A stretch of DNA of 64,000 bases from assembly GCA_017553685.1 (NCBI GenBank), contig JAFZKH010000004.1, positions 1-64,000 on the forward strand, in the 5' to 3' direction. The notes beneath the pieces were generated by a model that saw nothing but the letters and a program-made list of their open reading frames with translations, ran no database searches and was not told the DNA's origin. Made by a program: the position numbers and the translations under genes. This document shows positions 1-9,267 of this stretch, piece after piece. The first letter of the stretch is position 1. Every line of letters starts with the position of its first letter. Origin of the DNA: Bacilli bacterium (GTDB lineage Bacteria > Bacillota_I > Bacilli_A > RF39 > UBA660).

Positions 1-1965
1 ATTATCAAATAAGTAAGTTAAATTATTATAAGTTCCACCACCATCATGGTCATATCTTAAGAAGTTATAACCTCTTCTTTCTGATTCACTTAAAACTTTT
101 AATGTTCCAAAGTTTTCAGTAAATGTAACTAATGAGGTATTAGATTCATAAGCTCCACCATTTGGATCAATAGTTAATGTTGATTTGTTAATCTCATAAT
201 GTGCAGTGTAAGTTCTCTTTCCAGTTGAACCTACTGGAATAGTTACTGTTTCAGTAACATCTGATAAACCAGTTCCAGCCCATCCTAGGAATGTAAATCC
301 TTCTTTAGTAGGATTATGTAATGTAAATGTATCTTTAACTGTATAACTTGTAGGATTAGTTTCTGATAAAGTTCCGTCGTCCAAATCATATTCAATGTCA
401 TAGTTATTAACTTGATATGTAGTATATAATTCAGTATCTCCAGTTATTGGATCATCATCATAACAACTATCATATAAAGAGAAACATTTAAATGTATATC
501 CATTATATTCAGGATGATCTACTAAATCTACAGATTCTCCTTCTGGAACTTCTACTATAGCAAGTACTGTTTCTAGATCATTATTTGGATTCTTATCAAT
601 AAATGTTACATTATATTTTTTGTTTTCTATTTTTCCATATAATGCTAAATCTTTAGTAACACTATTACTAAAGTTATATTTATTAGTATAATTTCTATCT
701 GTATACCAACCTGCAAAGTTTTCTACATGTGGATCAATATTTTCTATTTTTTCAGAATTGATTACATATAATTCTTTATAAATATTATTGTTTAAATAAT
801 AAACAACATACTTATAATCATCACCATGTGCTATTGCAGTATTAATATATGTTTTAGCTTCATCTGTTTTTACAATATCAAGAACTAGCTTTGCACTAGT
901 TTTTCCAAAGGCTTCTAATTCAGTGCCTTCTAAAGGTGTATAGAATAAATTATTACCTTCTTTAGTCCATCCTGGGTTCTTAGTTTCATCAAATGATAAA
1001 CCATCTGGAATAACATCTTGAATTGTAGATATTGTTCCTTTTACTTCTCCATCATTCTTCAAATAAATATTATAGTAAATAGAACCTTCTATTGTTTTAG
1101 CATTCTTAATACTCTTTAGTACTTTAGTTTCATCATTATAATTAAATACTTCTTTCTTACCGTTAACAACTAAATCTAATTTACTAATAGTTTTAGATAT
1201 ATTTAATGTAAATGGTTCTACTTCTTTAATAACAAGATTTAGAACTCTTCTATTTTGATCAGTTGTCTCTTCAGTATATCTAACTAGTTTATATTTAGTT
1301 TCAGCTATTCTTACTTCATAAACATCAAGATCTCCTAAACTAAATACATATTTACCATCTTCTTTAGTATAAGTTCTTTTTACTTCATTACCATTCTTAA
1401 AAAGACTTAATTCTACTCCAGTATATAAAGTACCATCTTCATCTAATACAGTACCTTCTACTGACTTACCAGTAATAGTTACTGGATCTACATTTATTTT
1501 TGATTTAGATTCATCTTCACTATTAATAGTAAAGTTTGGTTTAAATGTAACTCCATATGGTGCATTTTCTACAATAACAGTTATATTAACTTTATTCTTT
1601 GTAGTAGTAACTGTTATAGTTTTACCATCATCAGATACCTCTGAATCACTAGTCTTTTTGAATCTCGCATATTTATTTTCATTATTTGATAGTGTACCTG
1701 TTATAACAGCAGTATCAGAAGAATCTTTATTAACTTCTATTTTATATTTAATCTCATCATAATTATTAGATGTAATTTCTTCTTGAACACCATCTATAAC
1801 AGATGCAGATAAAGTTTTAGTATTAGTTAATACTTTAGAAATTTTAATATTTTTAACATTAGGTTTTAATATTGTTAATAACCCAATCACAAAAAACAAT
1901 AATACTACTATTATTGCTCCTATTATTATCTTTTTAGCTTTTAATTTTTTTAGAGATTCTTTCAT
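1..1965 (-). CDS. large N-terminally anchored surface protein with InlB-type repeats (3' end outside window)
   Basis: The reading frame starts at ATG 1965 and runs off the window edge, so only the first 655 residues are visible. A Lys-rich cytoplasmic start is followed by a membrane segment at about residues 13-34. After it come an extracellular beta-rich region, an SdrD_B/Cna-B-like module at about 165-220 (VEGTVLDEDG then GKYVFSLGDL), and from about 400 several InlB/Flg_new-type repeats marked by GYTF, FLGWAG, YTAHYE and DPNGG. Such repeats are known from Listeria internalins and other Firmicute surface proteins. No sortase signal can be judged because the C-terminus is missing. It resembles the 1484-residue protein at 24044-28498 in build. 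A surface adhesin or scaffold role is inferred. Confidence 0.8.
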   Translation of the reverse strand, partial: MKESLKKLKAKKIIIGAIIVVLLFFVIGLLTILKPNVKNIKISKVLTNTKTLSASVIDGVQEEITSNNYDEIKYKIEVNKDSSDTAVITGTLSNNENKYARFKKTSDSEVSDDGKTITVTTTKNKVNITVIVENAPYGVTFKPNFTINSEDESKSKINVDPVTITGKSVEGTVLDEDGTLYTGVELSLFKNGNEVKRTYTKEDGKYVFSLGDLDVYEVRIAETKYKLVRYTEETTDQNRRVLNLVIKEVEPFTLNISKTISKLDLVVNGKKEVFNYNDETKVLKSIKNAKTIEGSIYYNIYLKNDGEVKGTISTIQDVIPDGLSFDETKNPGWTKEGNNLFYTPLEGTELEAFGKTSAKLVLDIVKTDEAKTYINTAIAHGDDYKYVVYYLNNNIYKELYVINSEKIENIDPHVENFAGWYTDRNYTNKYNFSNSVTKDLALYGKIENKKYNVTFIDKNPNNDLETVLAIVEVPEGESVDLVDHPEYNGYTFKCFSLYDSCYDDDPITGDTELYTTYQVNNYDIEYDLDDGTLSETNPTSYTVKDTFTLHNPTKEGFTFLGWAGTGLSDVTETVTIPVGSTGKRTYTAHYEINKSTLTIDPNGGAYESNTSLVTFTENFGTLKVLSESERRGYNFLRYDHDGGGTYNNLTYLFDN

Positions 1966-1994
1966 ACTATACACCATCCATTATACTTATAATA

Positions 1995-2023
1995 ATTATA
2001 TCATTTTTATATTATATAAACAA
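1995..2023 (-). promoter_or_regulatory. sigma-A type promoter of the surface protein gene
   Basis: On the minus strand TTGTTT (2023-2018) is separated by 17 bases from TATAAT (2000-1995), giving a start near 1988, about 23 bases before the ATG at 1965. Confidence 0.6.
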
Positions 2024-2053
2024 CAAAAAAAGACCTTTTTAAGGTCTTTTTTT
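2024..2053 (-). terminator. intrinsic terminator
   Basis: An AAAGACCTT/AAGGTCTTT stem is flanked by A and T runs. It begins at the stop codon of the 2052-2330 gene. Confidence 0.85.
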
Positions 2054-2330
2054 ATTCATTTTTTGTATTATTTGTTCCATTAAAAAAGTCTTTAATTTTA
2101 TTTATTTGAGTATCTACTTTATTATTTACTTCATTAGTTTTATCCATGAATTCTTTATATGGTCTAATAGTTTCTTCTACTTTCCTATATACAATAAATC
2201 CAAAGACTATTATAGCAATAACTAGTAATGTAATACCTGCTATTTTTACTATAAGAATAGACTTTCTTCTTTTCTCTATTCTTTCTAATTTTTCTAATCT
2301 TTTTTCTAATTCTAAAACTTTTTCTTCCAT
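2052..2330 (-). CDS. small coiled-coil membrane protein, unknown function
   Basis: A 92-residue protein. Residues 1-24 are a charged heptad-like stretch (LELEKRLEKLERIEKRRK), followed by one strongly hydrophobic segment at about 25-48 and a charged, Asn-rich tail. No catalytic motif is seen and I do not recognise the family. It sits directly downstream of the AlkD-like gene (gap of two bases), so the two are probably co-transcribed, and the unit ends at the hairpin over its stop codon. The short N-terminal coiled coil suggests oligomerisation at the membrane, which is inference only. Confidence 0.7.
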   Translation of the reverse strand: MEEKVLELEKRLEKLERIEKRRKSILIVKIAGITLLVIAIIVFGFIVYRKVEETIRPYKEFMDKTNEVNNKVDTQINKIKDFFNGTNNTKNE

Positions 2331-2332
2331 AA

Positions 2333-3007
2333 TTACCTCTTTAAACTTCTTAAGATATTTTTATGTTCATCAGTTACCCTATAACTTTCTATAGCTTTCT
2401 GAATAGTTTTATTATGAGTCCAAGTATCTAATTTATTATTTTCTATATAGAAAATAGTACTATCATATTGTTTAGCTAAAGCTGTTGCAAAGAACCATGC
2501 TATCATCATATTAACATAATATTCATTAGATCTAATCTTAGATACTAATTCTAAATATTCAGGTTTAAAATTATCATCTAAGTATACTCTCATAAGCATA
2601 CCTACACCAAATCTAATAGTATATGTTTCCTTAGATTTAATCCACTTCTTTATTTCATTTATTAACTTATCAGGATTCTTAATAAATGCTTTAGGTGATG
2701 GTTGATCACATGTTGCCCAGTTATCTATATATGGTAAGAATTTATTAAATTCATTTAAACACTCATCATAGTCTTTTATCTCTGAAATAATAAATGCATG
2801 TAATTGATTCTCATCAAAATACTTATGAGGCAAATCATTTATAAACTCTTTATAAATACCCTCTTTATATAACTTCTTACCTAGTTTTCTAAGTTCAGGT
2901 GTTCTAATTCCTATAATAGTTTCAGGATCAACATTTGGAATAATACCTACTTGCATCTCTCTATATTTTTTATCTTGTAATTTAAATAATTCATTTTCTA
3001 TATTCAT
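2333..3007 (-). CDS. AlkD-like DNA alkylation repair protein
   Basis: A 224-residue all-helical protein of the AlkD/DNA_alkylation family, which uses HEAT-like repeats to excise alkylated purines. The family's usual opening is visible (IIGIRTPELRKLGKKLYK at about 31-48). So are the conserved helices with NWATCDQPSPK at about 97-107, TIRFGVGMLMR near 130 and MMIAWFFATALAKQ near 165. The NWATCD block corresponds to the region where AlkD has its aromatic and Asp residues for base release. Length matches the family. It is the first gene of a likely two-gene unit with the small membrane protein. Activity on a specific lesion cannot be told from sequence. Confidence 0.85.
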   Translation of the reverse strand: MNIENELFKLQDKKYREMQVGIIPNVDPETIIGIRTPELRKLGKKLYKEGIYKEFINDLPHKYFDENQLHAFIISEIKDYDECLNEFNKFLPYIDNWATCDQPSPKAFIKNPDKLINEIKKWIKSKETYTIRFGVGMLMRVYLDDNFKPEYLELVSKIRSNEYYVNMMIAWFFATALAKQYDSTIFYIENNKLDTWTHNKTIQKAIESYRVTDEHKNILRSLKR

Positions 3008-3017
3008 TGGTTACCTA

Positions 3018-4079
3018 CTAACTATTTTTTTTAATAATTATTTCATCTACTTTATCAATTCTATCATTATATTCATTTATTTCATCTACTGATAATTCAT
3101 CAAAATCATCATCACTAATCTTATATTGCTTTTTTAATTCTATTATTTTTAAAGCACTTTCTTCTATTTCACTACTATACTTTTTATACATTTTATAAAA
3201 AGTATTAATAACTTTTTCTTCTTTCTTTTGTGGATAATTAAACATAATAATATCATTACCTGCTTCTAAAGCAAGTTTAGCTGTTCTAACCCATCCATAT
3301 CTATATCTAACAGATCTCATTTTTATATCATCTGTTATAGTTATACCATTATAACTTTCTTTTATTTCATTTTGAATTTTTCTAGATAAACTAACTGGTA
3401 ATCTATCTTTATTCTTTACTTTTAAATGACTTAATAAAACTCCTGGAACTCCTTCCCCCATAAGTACATTAAATGGTTTTATATCTTCTTCATCTATATA
3501 CTTAATTGATGGAAGTAATATATGTGTATCTACTCTTACTTTTCTTAAACCAGGATAATGTTTAATAATAGGAACTACATTATTATCTTTATGTGATTCT
3601 ATTATAATTCTAGTATTATTAATAACTTCTTTAGCAGTTCTACCAAAACATCTATTTCCAATAGATTTAGATATATTTTCATCATATATATCTAATACAG
3701 GTTCTAAGTTCATATTAACACCAGATCTATGTAAGATTTCTGCTGTTATATCTCCTACTTCTTTTATTACATCTTCTGAACATATTGAAGAAGCTAAAGC
3801 ATTTTTAATTCTATGAAATTCACCAGGTAATCTATTAACAATACCATTTTCTTGATCAATGCAAATAAATAGAGGTATTCTATTAACTCTATTTAATTCT
3901 TTTAGTTTTTTAATTAAAGAAATAAAATCATAATAACTATTATAGTTATTTCTATATAGAATGAATCCTCCAACTTTATATTTTTGAATTAATTCTACTA
4001 TATGTTCATCTACTTCTGTACCATCAAAACCAACTAATAATTTTTGACCAATTAATTCTTTCTTTGTATATTTTTCCAT
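3018..4079 (-). CDS. glycoside hydrolase family 3 (NagZ-like beta-N-acetylhexosaminidase)
   Basis: GH3 N-terminal-domain enzyme of about 353 residues, the single-domain length typical of NagZ, which trims GlcNAc from anhydro-muropeptides. Seen are GFDG near the start, IDQENGIVNRLPG, the loop KHYPGLRKVRVDTH carrying the expected Asp/His dyad (DTH), and ITDDIKMRSV with the predicted nucleophile Asp. The loop reads KHYPGLR where most NagZ proteins have KHFPGHG, so the loop is divergent although the dyad is kept. There is no signal peptide, so it is probably cytoplasmic and works in cell-wall recycling. In-frame TTG 4094 and ATG 4088 lie just upstream. I prefer ATG 4079 because GGAA lies about nine bases before it. 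Confidence 0.82.
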   Translation of the reverse strand: MEKYTKKELIGQKLLVGFDGTEVDEHIVELIQKYKVGGFILYRNNYNSYYDFISLIKKLKELNRVNRIPLFICIDQENGIVNRLPGEFHRIKNALASSICSEDVIKEVGDITAEILHRSGVNMNLEPVLDIYDENISKSIGNRCFGRTAKEVINNTRIIIESHKDNNVVPIIKHYPGLRKVRVDTHILLPSIKYIDEEDIKPFNVLMGEGVPGVLLSHLKVKNKDRLPVSLSRKIQNEIKESYNGITITDDIKMRSVRYRYGWVRTAKLALEAGNDIIMFNYPQKKEEKVINTFYKMYKKYSSEIEESALKIIELKKQYKISDDDFDELSVDEINEYNDRIDKVDEIIIKKNS

Positions 4080-4140
4080 TTTTATCATTTCCAATCAAAC
4101 ATATTTTATCAAATAATAATTAAAATTTAAATAACTATTT

Positions 4141-4728
4141 TTAATTAATAATACCAAGTGCTATAGTTAATATTCCAAGAACTATATGACTTAGTGAAAC
4201 TCCAACTAAATTATAATCTTTTCTATATAATATATACCATATAATACCTATTATAAATGTTAATAATAATGTTAACCAATCTCTATATATTATATGAACA
4301 AAAGAATAACATATACTAGATATAATTATCCATATATATTTATTTTTCATTACTTTTTCAAAATAACCAAATACTCCTCTATATAGAAACTCCTGTAAAG
4401 GACAAGATACTAATATATAAAATATATAAAAATATATAGTTTCTGTTGGTTTATATTTATCTATATGAAAATACTTAAATACTATTATTGCTACTACAAA
4501 TAATAATATAAGAATTATATTTCTTTTAATTGATTTAAATAAATTATTCTTAGTTAATCCCAAGTCTTTATTCTTAACTCCAAATAACTTCATTAGAATA
4601 AATACTAATAAACCTATACCTGTTAATAAATAGAATTTAATATCATATAGATAACTATTAAATAATATTAATATAGGAAACAAAATATATATTAATAAAA
4701 TAATTAATAATAGTATTTTATTCTTCAT
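4141..4728 (-). CDS. CPBP family membrane protease (CAAX/Abi type)
   Basis: A 195-residue multi-pass membrane protein with about six hydrophobic segments. The CPBP signature is present: QEFLYRGVFGYFE at about 112-124 (family motif EExxxR), FVHIIYRD with the second-motif His at about 143-150, and LSHIVLGIL near the end. The first Glu of the EExxxR motif is Gln here, which could reduce or alter activity. The family includes intramembrane metalloproteases for prenylated proteins and bacteriocin-immunity proteins; the substrate is unknown. It is preceded by the Ppx/GppA-like gene (13-base gap) and probably belongs to the same transcript. Confidence 0.8.
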   Translation of the reverse strand: MKNKILLLIILLIYILFPILILFNSYLYDIKFYLLTGIGLLVFILMKLFGVKNKDLGLTKNNLFKSIKRNIILILLFVVAIIVFKYFHIDKYKPTETIYFYIFYILVSCPLQEFLYRGVFGYFEKVMKNKYIWIIISSICYSFVHIIYRDWLTLLLTFIIGIIWYILYRKDYNLVGVSLSHIVLGILTIALGIIN

Positions 4729-4740
4729 ATTATACCCTTT

Positions 4741-5634
4741 CTATTCATTTAATAATTTATTCTTTAAACCATCTTCCATATTAATTCTAGTAGGAATTAT
4801 ATATTTAGCATCTACTTTATGAGATATTAAATTAGTAATTACTTTCATTGCTCTAGAACCATCAAACCAAGATGGATTATCACTATTATTTCTAATTCTA
4901 TCTAAAGATGTAATTAATGCATCTCTATCATATTCATCACTCATATCTATAGTAAGCATTTTACCTTGATCTTTACTATCATATAAATTGTTATCTAATA
5001 ATTTATATTCAGCATTATTATACCAATAGAAATGATCTCCACCTGCTAATATAAGTACATCAGATTTAATTAAATCATCACTTATTAAATCACTAACATA
5101 TTCATATACTTCATCAAATGAACATGTAGGAATATCTTCTTTTAAACTTTCAAATTTATTAGTAACGTCTACTACTCCAAAGGAATAATATTTCTTATCT
5201 ATAATTTCTTTATTATTAACAAAGATAAGTTCAATAGAACCTCCTCCACCAATAAATATGCAAATATTACCTTTATAATCTATGTTTCCATAACATCCTA
5301 AAGCAGTATAATATGCTTCATCTTCTTGAGATACTACTTCTATATTTAACTTACATAAATTATATACTTTATCATTTACTTCTTTTAATTCTTCATTAGT
5401 TATATTTCTAAATATACTACAACCATATATATGAACATTATCTGTATACTCTAATGCTTTAGTAATGACATTTATTAACTCATCTATATCTTTATCTAGT
5501 ATTTTACTATTATTCTTATAATTAGCTTTAAACTGTATAGTGGTATTCTTATCATAAATAATATTACCATCTTCATATACATGAGTCTTTGTATTATAAC
5601 TACCTATTTCTATTATTGCAAATCTATTATTCAT
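4741..5634 (-). CDS. Ppx/GppA-like phosphatase of the ASKHA fold
   Basis: A 297-residue sugar-kinase/actin-fold protein resembling exopolyphosphatase/GppA. The first phosphate loop reads AIIEIGSYNTKTHVYE (family: DIGSNS), the second phosphate loop IFIGGGGSIELI at about 130-141 (family: DIGGGSTE), and VLILAGGDHFYW lies further on. These proteins remove phosphate from polyphosphate or pppGpp. At about 300 residues it matches the short Ppx type without an HD domain. ATG 5634 is chosen because AGGTG at 5641-5645 is its ribosome site; an upstream GTG would overlap that site. No ppk or relA lies nearby, so the substrate is open. Confidence 0.75.
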   Translation of the reverse strand: MNNRFAIIEIGSYNTKTHVYEDGNIIYDKNTTIQFKANYKNNSKILDKDIDELINVITKALEYTDNVHIYGCSIFRNITNEELKEVNDKVYNLCKLNIEVVSQEDEAYYTALGCYGNIDYKGNICIFIGGGGSIELIFVNNKEIIDKKYYSFGVVDVTNKFESLKEDIPTCSFDEVYEYVSDLISDDLIKSDVLILAGGDHFYWYNNAEYKLLDNNLYDSKDQGKMLTIDMSDEYDRDALITSLDRIRNNSDNPSWFDGSRAMKVITNLISHKVDAKYIIPTRINMEDGLKNKLLNE

Positions 5635-5661
5635 ATATATCACCTATAATAATTATACCAT

Positions 5662-5692
5662 AAAAAAAGATATCTTATAGATATCTTATTTT
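5662..5692 (-). terminator. intrinsic terminator
   Basis: An AAGATATC/GATATCTT stem with flanking A/T runs spans the TAA stop of the 5686-6279 gene. Confidence 0.8.
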
Positions 5693-6279
5693 TTAACTGC
5701 AAAAGCCCAAATAGTATTATGCCCTTTATTTACTTTCATTTTTTTAAAACTTAAATTCATATCTAATACAAGAATAGCTAAGACAATTATTAAAATAAAT
5801 ATAGGAACCTTTTTAGATTTTTTTCTTATTTTCTTTTGTAAAGGTATAAATGCAAATCCCATAAATAAAGATATAGCAAGTGCAAACCCTATTGATGTCG
5901 GAAGAGATGTATACCTAGTAAAATGAAGTGGAATACTAGTATAATCCCAATAATAGAATCCACATACCCATTGTACAAAAAATCCAAGTGCTATTTCTCC
6001 TACTGAAACAAGTACAAATATAATAGCCATATAAATAGCATACTTTATAGGTGAATTAATCTTATACTTATTTAGTATTTTATCAGGTACACCAATTACA
6101 TGATATATAGCCACAACAAATAAACCATATCCAAGAAGAAATGGTAAAAACATATTACGATTATCTACTAAAGAATGTCTAAATAACATCCATATGTTTT
6201 CAAAACAAAATCCAAAGAATGATATTAATATAATCATAATAAGATCTTCTTTAAATTTTATCTTTTTTATGTGCTTCAC
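5686..6279 (-). CDS. CmpB-type putative ABC-transporter membrane protein (PF06541-like)
   Basis: A 197-residue integral membrane protein with five to six hydrophobic segments. The family pattern is clear: FGFCFENIWMLFRH near 23-36, a VDNRNMFLPFLLGYGLF block near 38-54, then VQWVCGFYYWDYTSIPLHF near 103-121. These correspond to the NRG-FLYGPFLPIYG and WDYS-FN blocks of the CmpB-like family, annotated as putative ABC-transporter type IV but without a proven function. The start is GTG 6279 with GGTTGGTG just upstream, and an extended -10 TGCTATAAT lies near 6310. It is a paralogue of the truncated gene at 63544-64000. Confidence 0.75.
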   Translation of the reverse strand: MKHIKKIKFKEDLIMIILISFFGFCFENIWMLFRHSLVDNRNMFLPFLLGYGLFVVAIYHVIGVPDKILNKYKINSPIKYAIYMAIIFVLVSVGEIALGFFVQWVCGFYYWDYTSIPLHFTRYTSLPTSIGFALAISLFMGFAFIPLQKKIRKKSKKVPIFILIIVLAILVLDMNLSFKKMKVNKGHNTIWAFAVKK

Positions 6280-6384
6280 ACTATCACCAACCTATTAACC
6301 TATTTTAATTATAGCATGCATTACTATTCTATTTACAATGCCTTATATACACTTTACATGTCTATAATATATAAATTTACATAT

Positions 6385-6413
6385 AAAAAAGATATCAATT
6401 GATATCTTTATTT
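6385..6413 (-). terminator. intrinsic terminator
   Basis: A perfect AAAGATATCAATTGATATCTTT palindrome with A/T tails lies 12 bases beyond the stop at 6425. Confidence 0.8.
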
Positions 6414-6424
6414 TCTAATATATA

Positions 6425-6976
6425 TTATAAATGCTTTATTAATTCTTCAAATTCTGTATATCCACTTTCTGAATTTAAATGTCCACCATTTGATATACAG
6501 TATTGTTCAGTAGAAATAGTATCTGCAAATTCTTTTTCAAAATCATATTTTACATATGGATCATTATCTGAATAATAACAGATTATATCGTTACAATAAT
6601 TCTTTATTTCAGCTAAATTATTTGTATACATTGATTCATTAACGGAATCATATTCTTCATCAATTCCTAGATAATTATTAAATCCACATACTAATACTAG
6701 TCTCTTAACTTTAACTTTATTATTAATTAAAAATTTGCATATAAATATAGGTGCTATAGAATGAGCAAATATAGTTGTATTCTCATTTATTAAACCTGCA
6801 TCTAAATATACCTTTAATAATTTCTCCCAATTCTCATAATTTTGATATCCAACACCTGTTGGAAAATCAGGAGTATATACTTCTAACCCTCTATTTTCTA
6901 TTTCTTTTCTTAAATATGGTACCCAATTAACAAATGGACTACCAAAACTTCCATGTATTATAAAATAATTATTCAT
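6425..6976 (-). CDS. RBBP9/YdeN-type alpha/beta hydrolase
   Basis: A 183-residue serine hydrolase of the RBBP9/YdeN family. FIIHGSFGSP at 5-14 is the oxyanion HG segment, TIFAHSIAPIF at about 86-96 carries the nucleophile Ser in an A-H-S-I-A elbow (family GHSLG), YYSDNDPYV near 134-142 supplies the Asp, and NGGHLNSESG near 163-172 the His. All three catalytic residues are present, but the two elbow glycines are Ala. The family is cytoplasmic and its substrates are mostly unknown. The gene heads a run with the small membrane protein and rlmD-type gene downstream of different promoters, so its operon membership is unclear. Confidence 0.82.
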   Translation of the reverse strand: MNNYFIIHGSFGSPFVNWVPYLRKEIENRGLEVYTPDFPTGVGYQNYENWEKLLKVYLDAGLINENTTIFAHSIAPIFICKFLINNKVKVKRLVLVCGFNNYLGIDEEYDSVNESMYTNNLAEIKNYCNDIICYYSDNDPYVKYDFEKEFADTISTEQYCISNGGHLNSESGYTEFEELIKHL

Positions 6977-7012
6977 CTTAATTCTTCCTTTCTAATAAAA
7001 ATTTAAAAGTTT

Positions 7013-7303
7013 TCATTTGTCATTTTTATATTTATTATATCTTACAAGTCTTACTATTGATAAAGTTACAGATAGTAATACTAGTGAACCAAATACTATT
7101 ATTAATAATATACCATTATAATCTTTAATTGCCTTTACAACTAATAAACCTAATATTATTGGTAAAGTTATATATATAATTAATGCTATTATAGTTTTTA
7201 ATTTATTGTTTACAGTGCCACCTTGTTTTATCATTATAAATAAAAATAATAATAAGAAAATAGCTACAACAGTTATTAATGAATACAAAATTATTTTATT
7301 CAT
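7013..7303 (-). CDS. small three-helix membrane protein, unknown function
   Basis: A 96-residue protein with hydrophobic segments at about 3-25, 35-57 and 65-86 and a short basic tail. No motif is recognised. AGAAAGGAAG lies before the ATG. It starts one base before the rlmD-type gene's end, so the two are certainly adjacent on one transcript, but no functional link can be read from this. Confidence 0.65.
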   Translation of the reverse strand: MNKIILYSLITVVAIFLLLFLFIMIKQGGTVNNKLKTIIALIIYITLPIILGLLVVKAIKDYNGILLIIVFGSLVLLSVTLSIVRLVRYNKYKNDK

Positions 7304-7304
7304 A

Positions 7305-8510
7305 TTAATTCTTCCTTTCTAATATACATACTGTTTCCACATGAGATGTTTGTGGAAACATATCAAATAGATTTATACTTTTTATTTCATATTTATCTTT
7401 AAGCATATTTATATCTCTAGCAAGTGTTACTGGATTACATGAAATATATATAATACTTCTTGGGTCTATTTCCATTATAGATTTTAAACTCTTATTATCA
7501 CTACCACTTCTTGGAGGATCCATAATAATAGTATTTATATCTAATTCTTTTAATTCATCTATTTTATCTTCTACTTTGCCTTCTATAAAGTATACATTGG
7601 ATATATTATTTAGTTTAATGTTCTCATTAGCATCCCTAATAGATGAATTACTAACTTCTATACCATATACTTTGTTAAAGTGTTTTGACATTAGTATTGA
7701 TATAGTACCTGTTCCAGAATATAAATCTAATGCATTACCATTTCCATTTAAATTACTAATTACATATTTATATAATTCTCTAAAAGTTAACGAATTAACC
7801 TGAAAGAATGAATTTGGTGAAACATAGAATTTATAGTTCTCTATTGTTTCTATTAAACTCTTTTTGCCGGATATACATTCATCTTTTATATATATACTGC
7901 ATGAAGGAAATATATTTAATAATTCTTCTTTATATATAGAATTCATATTATCAAATGAAATCATTATTTCATTTGATATAGATCTAATCATTATCTCAGA
8001 TATATTATGATTCTTATTTTGAATAAAATTTCTTAATTTAGTTATTACTTCATTTATTGAATTATCTAATAATAAACAAGTATCTATATCTACGATAGAA
8101 TGACTCTTTTCTTCATAGTAACCAATACTATTACCATTTACTTTTAAAGTTACTTTATTTCTATAGTTTAATTCATTAAATGAATATATAACTGGATTTA
8201 TATCTATATCACATATCTTTTTAAATACACCCTTTACTTTATCTTGTTTAAATTCTAATTGTTTATTATATGATAAATGCATTAGGAAGCATCCACCGCA
8301 TTTATCATAATATGGACATTTAGGAATAACTCTATCAGATGAAGAAGTAATTATATTATTTAGTTTACCTATATAATAATTACCTTTATCTTCGATAATA
8401 TCTATATCTACTTCTTCATTAGGAAGTGCTCCTTTTATAAACACTAGTTTACCGTCAATGGATGCTATTCCTTCTCCTTCATTATTTAATCTTAATACTT
8501 TTACTACCAT
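7305..8510 (-). CDS. rlmD: 23S rRNA (uracil-C5)-methyltransferase, RlmD/RumA family
   Basis: A 401-residue TrmA/RumA-family enzyme that makes 5-methyluridine in 23S rRNA with SAM. A TRAM domain occupies about residues 1-55 (EGEGIASIDGK and the PNEEVDIDI strand). Iron-sulfur cysteines follow in PKCPYYDKCGGCFLMHLS near 62-79. The Rossmann methyltransferase half contains NALDLYSGTGTISILM, the DPPRSG motif near 333 and the catalytic ISCNP near 353. It is slightly shorter than E. coli RumA but complete. Members of this family in Firmicutes modify U747 and/or U1939 (RlmCD), so the exact target is not certain. AAGAGGTATTT precedes the ATG. Confidence 0.88.
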   Translation of the reverse strand: MVVKVLRLNNEGEGIASIDGKLVFIKGALPNEEVDIDIIEDKGNYYIGKLNNIITSSSDRVIPKCPYYDKCGGCFLMHLSYNKQLEFKQDKVKGVFKKICDIDINPVIYSFNELNYRNKVTLKVNGNSIGYYEEKSHSIVDIDTCLLLDNSINEVITKLRNFIQNKNHNISEIMIRSISNEIMISFDNMNSIYKEELLNIFPSCSIYIKDECISGKKSLIETIENYKFYVSPNSFFQVNSLTFRELYKYVISNLNGNGNALDLYSGTGTISILMSKHFNKVYGIEVSNSSIRDANENIKLNNISNVYFIEGKVEDKIDELKELDINTIIMDPPRSGSDNKSLKSIMEIDPRSIIYISCNPVTLARDINMLKDKYEIKSINLFDMFPQTSHVETVCILERKN

Positions 8511-8519
8511 AAATACCTC

Positions 8520-9266
8520 TTATAATAAGTATAAATATACTGCAAAGAAATGGAATAATGTTCCTACTATGCAGAACATATGAAATACTGAATGCATATA
8601 TTTCTTTTTAGAACCTACTCCATAAAGAATAGAACCTATTGTATATACTACTCCTCCTAAAAGAAGAAATAATACTCCATTAAATCCCATAGTATTCATT
8701 AATTTTGATACTCCAAATAATATAGACCATCCATTTATTAAATGGCAAATTACTTCCACTACTTGGAACTTATCTATACCAATAGATGTAAATACAATAC
8801 CTAATATAGTTACACCTGCGACTATACCAAATAAAGTCCATCCAAGAGGACCTCCTACACCTAAAAGTGCTACAGGTATATAAGTACCAAATACAAGTAA
8901 ATATACATTACAATGATCTAATACTCTAAGAACTTTTTTACCTTCTAAAGAAGGAGATAAAGCATGATATATACAAGATAATGTATATAAAATAATCATA
9001 GTAGATCCAAATAAAGAAACTGTTGTTTCTGCTAAAGGGCCTTTAGCTTTTACAGCCATTAATACTAAATAAGCTACTGCTGCTAAAGCACCTATGCCAT
9101 GAGATATAGAATTAAATAATTCTTCTCCTAAAGAATATTTAGGAATCTTAATATTTAATTTCTTTTTTTCTTTTTCAGTTTTATATTTTTCTATTAAATC
9201 TATTATTTCTTTTGCTTCATTATTTTTAATATTATATTTCTTTTCTAATAATCTTTCTATTGTCAT
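8520..9266 (-). CDS. hemolysin III / PAQR family membrane protein
   Basis: A 248-residue protein with a charged N-terminal 45 residues and seven hydrophobic segments. Family signatures are present: EELFNSISHGIGALAAVAY, SCIYHALSPS near 107-116, LDHCNVYLLVFGTYIPVAL and the C-terminal HSVFHMFCIVGTLFHFF. The conserved Ser, His and Asp residues of the CREST/PAQR superfamily metal site are kept (SxxxH, D near 126, HxxxH at the end). Bacterial members (YqfA, TrhA) affect membrane homeostasis, and haemolysis is a historical label. It lies nine bases beyond the rlmD-type gene's start and ends the ogg-hly pair. Confidence 0.88.
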   Translation of the reverse strand: MTIERLLEKKYNIKNNEAKEIIDLIEKYKTEKEKKKLNIKIPKYSLGEELFNSISHGIGALAAVAYLVLMAVKAKGPLAETTVSLFGSTMIILYTLSCIYHALSPSLEGKKVLRVLDHCNVYLLVFGTYIPVALLGVGGPLGWTLFGIVAGVTILGIVFTSIGIDKFQVVEVICHLINGWSILFGVSKLMNTMGFNGVLFLLLGGVVYTIGSILYGVGSKKKYMHSVFHMFCIVGTLFHFFAVYLYLL

Positions 9267-9267
9267 A

